Source: Parastagonospora avenae f. sp. tritici 18332-5
Taxonomy: Eukaryota; Ascomycota; Dothideomycetes; Pleosporales; Phaeosphaeriaceae
NCBI GenBank assembly: GCA_022559985.1
Contig: JAFJTR010000074.1
Span: 1-64,000, forward strand
Length of the DNA stretch: 64,000 nucleotides
Reading direction: 5' to 3'
Under the pieces are notes generated by a model. The model ran no database searches. It had not been told where the DNA came from and saw only the letters and a program-made list of their open reading frames with translations. Numbering within the stretch: position 1 is the first letter of the stretch; each line of letters starts with the position of its first letter. This document shows positions 55,801-64,000 of the stretch, piece by piece. Both the position numbers and the translations under genes were made by a program.

Positions 55801-56100
55801 TACAAGCGGGGCAGCAGGCGCAGACGGTCAACACCACGCCATCATAACACTACCCCAGCACACGGGCCATACGCGCTATAAACACACGCTGCCCTCACAC
55901 TTCTTCCTTCTCTACACTCCACCTTGGACCGCTGCCACTCTTTTGTCAACGTCTGTCACTCTCTTACAACCTCCGACCTACAACCTCAGTGCACAACATC
56001 GCTAGATCAACTGCACATCTCCTCCACCTGTATCTCAAGCAGAGTCGCTCCCTAACAAACACCAACATCTACTAATCCTCGCCCACATCAACAAACCGAC

Positions 56101-56843
56101 ATGAAATTTGCCGCCTTTCTCGTGGCTCTCGCAGCTGCCACGGCCGTTGCCGCTCCCACGGTCGACGTCAAGCCGCGCGACCTCATCGACGACGACGCTC
56201 CTCACCAGGACGATCCAGACTTCATTAGCGCGGTTATGCGCGCCCACTGGTACTGGCGTAGGCTTCATTGCGCCCAAGACCTCGTCTGGGACCCTGAGCT
56301 CGCCAAGCAGGCTCGTGCCGACGTCGAGAAGTGCCCTGACAAGCCCACTCATGTAAGCTTGTCGTCCCACAATTATGCCGAGTACATACTGACAATAGTA
56401 GGAGCGCCCCGGCAGCAACCTCTCGTCCTGTTCACCTGCCCCCAAGGGCCACGATGAGTGGGTCGCGTTCGCCCGCAGCGCCTCTCACGGCTGGCACGAG
56501 GAGGAGACCCAGTACCCTTACGACAACCCACACTATTCCGATGCGTGGGGTCACTTCTCTCAGATGGTCTGGCGCAACTCTTCATCTATCGGCTGCGCTG
56601 TCGGACACTGTAACGATGCTAAGAACCCTGTCCAGTGGCCCGGCCGCTTCTATTGCTGTAAGTCGCCTTGATGCCCGTCAATGAAACATGCTGATGTGAT
56701 TAGACTACAGCTCGTACGGCAACAATGTTGCTGAAGGTCAGTTTCGTGAGCAGGTCTGGGGCCCCGTGTGCAACGACCCTGCTGTCAGCGAGGTCAAGGC
56801 CCGCCGGGATGTCGCCTTCGACTGGACTGCTCGCACCCAGTAG
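56101..56843 (+). CDS. Secreted CAP-domain (SCP/PR-1, Pry1-like) protein
   Basis: Exons 56101-56352, 56402-56657 and 56704-56843 (introns 49 and 46 bases) give 215 aa. A clear signal peptide MKFAAFLVALAAATAVAAPT is followed by a short acidic propeptide. The CAP domain begins FISAVMRAHWYWRRLHCAQDLVWDPELAKQA. The CAP cavity histidines lie in AHWYWRR and GHFSQMVW, with the signature WGHFSQMVWRNSSSIGCAVGHC and, after intron 2, FYCYYSSYGNNV. Yeast Pry proteins of this family bind and export sterols and fatty acids; plant-associated fungi also secrete them. The end (AFDWTARTQ) is slightly longer than in minimal members. Confidence 0.92.
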
Positions 56844-57657
56844 ACGGTCGCACTTGAGGTAGTGGAGGCTATCGGTCCACCGGCCCTCGACCCAGATGAT
56901 CACACTTGTTGGCAGTGTCATCAATAACTTTCCTTCTTGCTCCCATACATATTGCGACCCTGGCGGCTGCTCTTGACTTTCATGGCTCCTCACGATTTTC
57001 GATATCCTGCATTACCTCCATTCGGCCCGGGCTGGGAACAGCGTGGGCCGGAAGTCTCTTGATTAACTCCTCTGTGTACAACATCTGGATGGTATCCTCT
57101 TGGCTACCGCTACGATTAGAGCTTGAAGGCCGTTCCTGTCTTGGTGGTCGATGCTAGTTCGTGATACACAACCCAATTACTTTTTCAATTCACTTCTTTC
57201 TTCCCTCTGCAACTGCGTGAGTTTATTCCTTTTGACTGCCGTAGTCTTTCATCGCTTTTTGCCGCTTATCCCCTGTATGATGTCGTCTCTGGTGGTAAGA
57301 GATGGAACATTCATTCTTCCGCGCGGTCGAGAACACGTCGCTCTACGACAATCTGTCAGTCACGTCGTATCTCACCGCATCATGCTCGTTCTCGTATCCC
57401 TCTTGTCGAAATACTGCACTGCCCATGCCAGTAATCGTCTCTATGTGCGCAGAACGTTCTGGTCGCATCTCATTGTCTCCCTCGAAGCCAGACAATTGGC
57501 CATGTACTCAGAAGTCGACAGCAAAGCAAGCTATAGCAAACATACTCACATACAAAACCCCACAACCATACCAACTTCTATCTCCCTTACCACCGCTATT
57601 ACTACTCCGCCATCAACATATCACAATCCATCCCTTCTCCCAACACCAAACATTGCG
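56844..57657. other. Intergenic before the small-protein array
   Basis: 814 bases. A 169-codon open stretch from 57151 runs in frame into the 57658 gene, but composition (pyrimidine-rich, CA-rich near 57550-57650) suggests leader sequence rather than protein. Confidence 0.4.
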
Positions 57658-57753
57658 ATGATTTCCCTCCTTCTCGCCACTATTCCCTACATCTTAGCAG
57701 CTACCATCATATTCGCCGTTGTAGCGCTGATGATCGCATCTGATCGGTGCTAG
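57658..57753 (+). CDS. Tiny one-helix membrane protein, array member 1
   Basis: 31 codons plus TAG: MISLLLATIPYILAATIIFA and VVALMIASDRC form one hydrophobic helix and little else. The size fits the N-terminal helix of its array neighbours. After the TAG (57751-57753) the same frame remains open for 71 more codons to 57969 (TRFEQKNGERVMRMMKMAAG, then Gly/Arg-rich sequence), so it may be a truncated member or have a translated tail. Its promoter would lie in the CA-rich leader just upstream. Confidence 0.4.
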   Translation: MISLLLATIPYILAATIIFAVVALMIASDRC

Positions 57754-57909
57754 AGGACGTTTGCGGAGACACGCTTTGAGCAGAAAAATGGCGAGAGGGT
57801 CATGAGGATGATGAAGATGGCGGCTGGTAGATGGGTGATGATAGGAGAGGAGAAGGGGGGAGGGCGAGAGATGAGGCGAGGAGGATGGGATGGGATGGGT
57901 CTGGGAGGT

Positions 57910-57945
57910 GGGGCGAGGGAAGGGGCGAGGGAAGGGGCGAGGGAG
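57910..57945 (+). repeat. 12-base minisatellite, three units
   Basis: Three GGGGCGAGGGAA units (last base differs in the third) within the open tail after array member 1. Confidence 0.9.
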
Positions 57946-58205
57946 TGTGAAAGGAGCAGTGGGAAGTGATAAGGAGGAAATACTGCTTAGATTTGGTACC
58001 TCATGCATTCTTCTTGATGTTCAGAGATCTAACCAATTCCCCGCCACACTCATCAGTATCGTCGAGAAGACGCCCATTTATGAAACATGTCTCGAATCAT
58101 ACAAGACACTGCTCACTTGTCTAACAGTGAGACATACTCAATGCTCAATATAGTCAAAACCATTCTCCCTTAAACCTCTCCCCTTACCTATACACTCACA
58201 CAACC

Positions 58206-58586
58206 ATGTCCTCACAAATCACCCCCAACATCGCCCTCCACATCACCGCCGCAACCACCTTCGTGTATGCTACCACACTCCTTTGCATCTCATTATACAA
58301 CGGGCACACCTCCACCCGCAGCCCCATCCAATCTCTCCAAAACAAAGTCGATGTCGCATTCCCTACTCTCGTGGCGCGCGTTACTGTTAAACGCATCATC
58401 ACGACTCGCGCGGAGTATTGGATTGCGGAGATGCGTGATGGGGAGGGCGGGGTGTTGGAGAGGTCGCCGATGTGTATGAGCGAGGGACAGGCGGTGGGGG
58501 AGTTGGGGAGGTTGATTGGGATTGGGAGGGAGGAGGTGGGGTGGAGGGATTGGATGAGTGGGAGGGCGGGGTGTGCGGTGGAGTGA
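58206..58586 (+). CDS. Small one-helix membrane protein, array member 2
   Basis: 126 aa, single exon, start in CAACCATG. The N-terminal helix (ITAATTFVYATTLLCISLY) is followed by a polar domain: SPIQSLQNKVDVAFPTLVA, then AEYWIAEMRDGEGG and CMSEGQAVGELGRLIGIG. The pattern P-(I/F)-x2-L...W-x3-M-R-(D/E)...C-x-S-x2-x-A-V is shared with members 3 and 4. The second half of the gene is very G-rich on this strand. No known family recognised; topology suggests the polar part lies on one side of a membrane. Confidence 0.6.
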   Translation: MSSQITPNIALHITAATTFVYATTLLCISLYNGHTSTRSPIQSLQNKVDVAFPTLVARVTVKRIITTRAEYWIAEMRDGEGGVLERSPMCMSEGQAVGELGRLIGIGREEVGWRDWMSGRAGCAVE

Positions 58587-59019
58587 TTGGGGAAGGGACG
58601 TGTTGGAGAGCGTTTAGGGGAGGAGTGGTATGTGGAAGCAGTTTCTTAGAATGCGTGAAATTAAGATAGCATGGATGAGCGATTGGTACGCATGATAAAT
58701 TTAGCCTGGATAGCACTGCGTGATCATTGCGAGGCAGAGATACATAGACTGGGGCAAATATGTCTCTTGCAGCAATCGCGATTAGTATGGACATTTCAAT
58801 TCACGCCGTGAAATTGTCATTATTTGGGCATAGGGAAACTTTGAAGTTTGCAAGAATGCTGATTCACTCCCATTGTTTGGCTACAGTCAAACTTTCAGTA
58901 CCGTCCGCCGGGGCTACAGATATCTCACGAACATTTTGTGCTCTACCCTTCTTCTCTCTCACACACTCACACATACAACCTCCTCACACAAACAGCCTCA
59001 AAATACACGCAACTCTATC

Positions 59020-59328
59020 ATGGAAATCGTAATTATGTCCTTTGCGTTCTTCGCGGTCCTCTGTACAGTAGTAGTTGCGCAGCTGGTAGCACAACTGTGC
59101 GCGAGGGTGCTCGTTGATTTCTACCACCAGGCCACCCCTTTCCGAGTTCTTCAGGGCAAGGTGGAAGCTTGCTTCCCCAAGACCACCCCACGTATCGTTG
59201 TCTCCAGCCCTCTACCCGAGAATGACGTCGAACTTTGGACAGCGTACATGCGTGAGACGATCGATGGACAAAACTTCATCCGGGCGGCCTCTCCGCCGTG
59301 TAAGAGCAAAGACGAGGCGGTCGAGTAG
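59020..59328 (+). CDS. Small one-helix membrane protein, array member 3
   Basis: 102 aa from ATG 59020: a hydrophobic N-terminus (MEIVIMSFAFFAVLCTVVVA), then ATPFRVLQGKVEACFPKTTP, ENDVELWTAYMRETIDGQNF and CKSKDEAVE before TAG (59326-59328). The frame continues open for 36 codons after the TAG (LWPSICKWMVQVQEAAEVEK and on to TGA at 59437). Those codons extend the region that in member 2 reads AVGELGRLIGIG, so the TAG probably interrupts an originally longer protein, or is read through. Preceded by a CA-rich leader with TCTCACACACTCACACA, like its neighbours. Confidence 0.6.
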   Translation: MEIVIMSFAFFAVLCTVVVAQLVAQLCARVLVDFYHQATPFRVLQGKVEACFPKTTPRIVVSSPLPENDVELWTAYMRETIDGQNFIRAASPPCKSKDEAVE

Positions 59329-59651
59329 CTGTGGCCTTCGATCTGCAAGTGGATGGTGCAGGTGCAGGAGGCAGCGGAAGTAGAGAAGGCGAAGGCTGCT
59401 AAGGTTGGCTCGAGCTGGCGTTCGGTGTTTTCGCTCTGATGCAAGGGATTGCACATAGTCTGAGATGCGTGGGAGTGTGAGACGTTATGTCTTGCTCCGT
59501 TGTTGAGCACATGCGTCTTGGAATGAGACATGCAAAGATACTATAGGTACACGTATTGCAGATTCGTAATAAAAACTGATTTCTGAAATGTTCACATCCT
59601 CCATCCTATTATTAACAGTTTTCACTCTTACCCAGAATGCCTCCAATATGA

Positions 59652-59990
59652 GAGCCCGCATGGCTCACCGCCCTTCGCGTCCTTTTCATCGGTCTCGTAA
59701 CGTGGGAAGCTCTCCAGTCATCTGCCCCTATTCTGATCACGACCAACATCAAGCAGAACGCACTAATTCTCTACCCCAATCGACGTCCTGAACTTGTGGA
59801 GTTGCACGTCATGCAGGCAGATCGACAGTTCTGGGTCGCTGGCATAATCGATGGCGAATACCAATTGCTTATCACGACGCGTCGTTGCGAGGGTGAAGCC
59901 AAGGCAGTATGGAGGCTGAATGACATGTTGGAGATGAAGGTTCGTGATGAAGCTTTGGAAGCAGCTGGAAGGATTTTGTGTAAGCTGTGA
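59652..59990 (+). pseudogene. Small one-helix membrane protein, array member 4, probably frameshifted
   Basis: The homologous frame is open from 59652 to 59990 (112 codons plus stop): WLTALRVLFIGLVTWEAL as helix, SAPILITTNIKQNALILYPN, then DRQFWVAGIIDGEYQLLI and CEGEAKAVWRLNDMLEMK. This follows the family pattern closely. It has no ATG before the helix; the candidate start at 59588 (MFTSSILLLTVFTLTQ) is in another frame that would meet this one near 59660 only with a one-base shift. No splice pair explains it. Either a pseudogene, a short protein from the internal ATG at 59808, or a sequencing error. Confidence 0.5.
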
Positions 59991-62685
59991 GGGGATCTTT
60001 GGTGGATTGTCGATTTGTGGAGTAGGTTAATGGCTTACATTCGACGTTTTTGCTTATGGAGAGGGATGTATGACGAACGTAGATTGGAAACGATGTGGAG
60101 ATTGAAATACCTACCACTAAGCAACAGAAGCTATATCATCATACTTCAAAATCAATAAGCTTTTGTTACCTGTACCACCTTTTGCCGCCAGTCAGTATTG
60201 CAATTTGTCAATTCTCTTTCTCTACCTTCATCGCATATATCATCATCTCTAGTTGACATGTTTCTCAGCTGCATTGGCAAATTCAGATCGAGACAATGTT
60301 GTGCATTATTGCACAACGATTCTGTCTGGTCTTTCTGTGACACACTTAGCTCTATCCAACTCCCTTCCTTAATGTCTCAGCTTGCCGTCGGCGCCTAGGA
60401 CTTGTTGGCTTTGTCTGCCCGCCCATGTCACAGCTTCGCTTGTCGCTTCACTTTGCATGTAGTTGCCCCGTGAAGATGCAGTCCCAAAATTGAAGTGTAA
60501 TTGCCGATCAATACATCGATCTGTTACACGGCGAGAATGTGGAGAATGCGGAGGGAAAACGTGTGGCCATGGGTTGCATGTTTTGTTTTGCAACACCCAA
60601 TATCGAGCTATATCCTTTGACGAGTAGTTCAACCACAATATGGTGTCATAAGACTTCCATTCTGGAAAGCCATTACTCGTGTAGTCGCTCTCTCCACCTC
60701 AATTTGAACCAATCTTCGGGCGATAGATCTGATAGGGTTGCGGGAGCATGCTGCCGCCCAGATCGACTGTCCTGCATGGAAGTCTGGCCGAATCGCACTA
60801 GAGACCAACCACCGTCGTACCGGTGGAAGGGATCGGCAATAAATCCGAACTAGAAGCGGGCTCCAATCACGCCGAAAAGCTTGTCTTCTCGGAAATATTG
60901 ACTTCCCATTGACCGCCTCATCGTCGAGCCTATTGCGACATTCGATTGCCGAACCAACATGCTTATTCCTAGTTTGAGTGGGTGCCTTGCATACAAAGGC
61001 ACAAGTTCGGCCGTAGTGCGAGGCTCAAGATTGAGGTAGTGTGACAAGTTTTTCGAGTTTTCGTGTGCAAAGTCCTTATGATCTCAAGAAAGATCGACAA
61101 TTGAGTCGTACCGGTATTCTCGAACAAATGAGCAAAGCAGGCCGTCAACCCCATTTAGGAAAGGGCATTATTCATACTAACCTCTTGCGTCAAGACCCTG
61201 ACGCAAGGACCCACACGACTACCTGTTTCATCTTGGACAATCCTTCGTCAATGACTCGCAGGTGTCGCTGCGTTTTATACAGTGTTGCTTCGCGTCGTTG
61301 GTGGCTGATACCAACAAGCAGGAATTGCATTATCGCCTGACAATGAACTGTATTGTGACATCACATATAGATGGGTAGCATTTTACGACGTTGAAACAAC
61401 CTCATCGAACCTAGATTTGACACTCCCGTGAACGATTGTCAGAACTCTATAACCCTATTGTATGCGAACTCCACGAGGCCTTTGGCCAATAGGCGTGGTC
61501 GGCGGTTTTTTGCCTCATCGTGTCCAACGGATCCCTGTGCTGGGACTGGTTATTCGCACCTGACAGCAAATAAAGTTCGAGTTTAGCATGGATTTCGCTA
61601 CTGCTGCGCGCATCGAAACTCGGTATTGTTATCGTTCAGAGACCCTGGCATGGCTTTGCAGGTAGACATTCGAGCGAATCGGAGTAGTGCATCTAATATT
61701 ACACTACGATAGAGCGGCGTCCTGCTTATGCTTCGAATCTGTACGCGACCAAACTACGAGTGGAATGGACGCATTCAATTTCCAGATGACCGCAATCGTT
61801 GAAGAGATGACACCAAGTGAAGTTGTATTCCGCACGCTGACTTGATTATAGAGATATATGTGATGATTATGAAATATGCCACAATGAGAAGGCTGAGCGC
61901 TTCCCTGAGCTAGCTGAACATCTTTCGGTGTAGTAACGCGCGAGACACTCCATCGCTGCTGCAGACTACGAGCAAGGTAACAATCATGCACATCACAATC
62001 CAAAATCTCCTCGCTCTTGTCTATTCAGGCGACTAGAATTTCAGAGTAGCTATCCTTGGGCTATGTTTGAGAGCATGGATAAATAAAGTGTGCTGACATC
62101 CATGAACGCAAGTTCTACTAGTATCTACGAGATGGATCAACCTCGTAAAACCGCCGTGGGAGAACTCACTGTCTACATTGGTTCTACGTGAACAATACAA
62201 AGTTCAGCCTTGTAAAAAAAATATCCCTGAGAAGAGAGATCACCGCCTTACATGATCAATGGATCAATCATACATGTGGCTGACATATGCCTTGGGCGCT
62301 GCTATGGCTCCAATTGACATAGTCATTGAGCAGGTCCTTTTATGCAGCTACCTTGCAGCTCAGGAAAATTACGCACATTCAACAGTTTAGTCGGCCGTTC
62401 GGCATGTCTAATCCATGACTTCCAAAGAGTCGCTAATGTGAGAGTTATCAAACATGCGGCGAGATACAGATAATGCTTTCAATTGATGTTTCACATGAAG
62501 CACTGCACGCAAAGAATGGTGAAGTAGAAAAACGTTATGGCCATAACGAAACGATACATATACAAAATCAAGAAGAATCCAAAAGCATCGCCGACGAATG
62601 TACATTCTCATATCACATAGTATGAGATCCCAGCTCGCACTAAATAGATGTCCAGTCCCTTGTAAAATCCAGTCTTGCTAGACAC
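59991..62685. other. Long gene-poor stretch
   Basis: 2.7 kb with no supported gene. Frames are short, differ in composition from neighbouring exons, and mostly lack ATG or splice signals. No tRNA, repeat pair or transposon end was recognised. Confidence 0.45.
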
Positions 62686-63563
62686 TTAAGCTCCGATCTT
62701 GCTGATCAAGAACTGGGGTGCCTCGCCCGCAGCCTCATCGCCGTAGGACAAGTGAGCAGCGGTGATGGTAAGAGTGCCAGTGCAGACCATGTCGCCTGTG
62801 GCGCAGAAGATCTTGGTCCTGTCAGTGGGGTAGTTAGGGATCTGGCCACGGTTCTGCATGTTCTTCGTGTAGCCGAAAAGAACCGTGCCAACAACCTGCT
62901 CCTTAACGGCGCCTTCTTGGTCACCGACGGCGGCAGCGGCGAGAGCAGCGCCCTGACTGATGGAATGTTAATGACTGACGAAAGGATAGTAGTGAGGCTG
63001 CAACTTACGAGTAACCTCCAGCAACGACCTTGGCGTCTGGGCACTTGGTGTTGGCCATCTTCAAGAGACGACCCATCTCAGCAATAGCTTGTGGAGTGGA
63101 GCCGCGAGACATGAGGTTGCCTGGGACAGTTGCATCGTATGGGCCACCAACACCTTGGACCCAGACTTGGTCGGCACCGTACTTGCGCTCAAGAGCGCTG
63201 CCGAGAGGTGCGCCTAGAGTGCCCTGAGTCGTGTTAACTATGTGGAGTCTGGAGTGGAGAGTGAGCAGGCCAGGATCGCCGTCTCCATCGTCGTCGGTCC
63301 GAGATGGAAATAGACAAATCGTGGCATGAAAATTCATGGCTTACCAAATTGCCCTGCTCTGTAGTACCACGCGCAAAGACGAGAATTGCTTTGGGGCAGC
63401 TACCGGCGGCTCCTTGTTCGAGCTCATTCTTCGAGCCTATTTGGCGAGTGACAAGAGCGTCGCGAGCGATGAGAGCCTCGATTTCAGCATCGGTGGGCTC
63501 TGGTGCTGCGAAAGGGGCTGCAACAGCCAAAGAAGCGAAAAGGGAGGCTGCGAAGAACTTCAT
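62686..63563 (-). CDS. Cutinase (secreted serine esterase)
   Basis: Hydrolyses cutin and other esters outside the cell. Exons 63345-63563, 63009-63223 and 62686-62956 (introns 121 and 52 bases) give 234 aa. Signal peptide MKFFAASLFASLAVAAPFAA and a short propeptide precede the mature enzyme. The nucleophile Ser145 lies in GGYSQGAA, completed across intron 2; the acid is D200 in CATGDMVC and the base H213 in TAAHLSY, in the family's usual order. ILVFARGTTEQGNL contains the oxyanion-hole region. Four cysteines fit the two expected disulfides. The 121-base intron 1 is in the normal family position but long. Suggests growth on plant surfaces or polyesters. Confidence 0.95.
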
Positions 63564-64000
63564 GTTGAGATTTGGTAGGAGTAGTAGTAAAGGTTGTTGT
63601 GGATGGCAAGGTAAAGAGCGAAAGTTGTGCTGTGAAAGAAGAGATCAAGTGATTGTAGTTGCTGTTGAGATCCTGAGATGCCCTTCAACTTCGTCCAGAA
63701 GCTTGAGATACTTATACTTGCAGCATCTTGCACATCGACCCATACCTTCTTGGATTGTGGGTGGTGGTTCATGCAGCGGCCTAGATCAAAACTTTGTTTC
63801 TTCCGAACACCAACATCTACAGGGTCCCTCCCTCTTACCGCATTCAAGCTCTTGCATGTTGACATCATCTACACTTCTCGATCGGCCAATACATGGTCAG
63901 CGAGTCAACTTAGGTCCCATCGGTTCCGAGTATGGCATACAGGCTTGGTCCATGCATACGCGTTTCAGTCCGCCAACGGGACCCTTTTCTGCCAAGAAAT
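63564..64000. promoter_or_regulatory. Cutinase upstream region to window end
   Basis: 437 bases with no supported gene; must include the cutinase promoter. No confident motif recognised. Confidence 0.4.

Larger units (their letters stand above)
54892..56100. other. Intergenic, with short repeats, no gene seen
   Basis: 1.2 kb. Contains a 27-base direct repeat (54976-55002 and 55040-55066) and (CGTT)4 at 55785-55800. C-rich pyrimidine stretches at 55890-56090 precede the CAP gene and look like a typical fungal 5' leader. Confidence 0.5.

Noticed and set aside
57151..57657. 169-codon open stretch in frame with array member 1
   Set aside because: CA/CT-rich leader-like composition, no helix or motif shared with other members; the ATG at 57658 fits the family start.
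1..64000. CRISPR arrays, bacterial operons, phage genes
   Set aside because: Spliceosomal introns throughout and no regularly spaced repeats; the DNA is eukaryotic nuclear.

Overview
The window is nuclear DNA of a filamentous ascomycete (Pezizomycotina). Genes carry many short GT..AG introns, mostly 45-60 bases, and there are no operons. The content (HET-domain gene, Pth11/rhodopsin-like proteins, PhyH dioxygenases, cutinase, CAP protein, Zn2Cys6 factor) fits a Dothideomycete, possibly plant- or surface-associated. That placement is inference; no rRNA or marker locus is present. All gene models were joined by hand from reading frames and splice signals, and the exon sums of all complete models divide by three.

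Layout. 1-1667: decayed repeats. 1668-9064: housekeeping block (VPS23, NFS1, RVS167/hob1, a DSBA-fold protein). 9343-13430: decay zone with a frameshifted multi-pass membrane gene, a broken HET-domain gene and a Cys-rich ORF fragment. 13791-17557: mitochondrial-carrier-like protein and TLC-domain protein. 18073-34663: probable metabolic cluster with FAD monooxygenase, two PhyH dioxygenases, an S15/CocE-type hydrolase, two MFS transporters, a factor with both C2H2 and Zn2Cys6 fingers, and the relic of a second FAD monooxygenase. 35200-35625: inverted-repeat element. 35710-40389: DUF1996 secreted protein, a small anchored protein, CAF16-like ATPase and a small membrane protein. 42223-48254: two rhodopsin-like membrane proteins, a zinc-finger stub and an intact relative of the 9.3 kb membrane gene. 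48893-54399: RIB1, sugar transporter and CDK8/SSN3. 56101-59990: secreted CAP protein and a tandem array of small one-helix membrane proteins. 62686-63563: cutinase.

Main observations. (1) A same-strand array of four short genes at 57.6-60 kb, with a distant relative at 39.8 kb, encodes one-helix proteins with a shared but very divergent pattern that I cannot assign to a known family. (2) The CDK8 gene is followed, in frame after its TGA, by 163 further codons of coding-like sequence, reachable by readthrough or by a phase-compatible 171-base alternative intron. (3) The monooxygenase + PhyH pair is duplicated: 18.1-20.8 kb is intact, while 26.6-28.7 kb keeps the dioxygenase and only remnants of the monooxygenase. 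Both PhyH upstream regions share two short motifs, and a likely pathway regulator lies next door. (4) The HET gene has lost a conserved Trp codon to TGA, has a frameshift and contains unrelated sequence.
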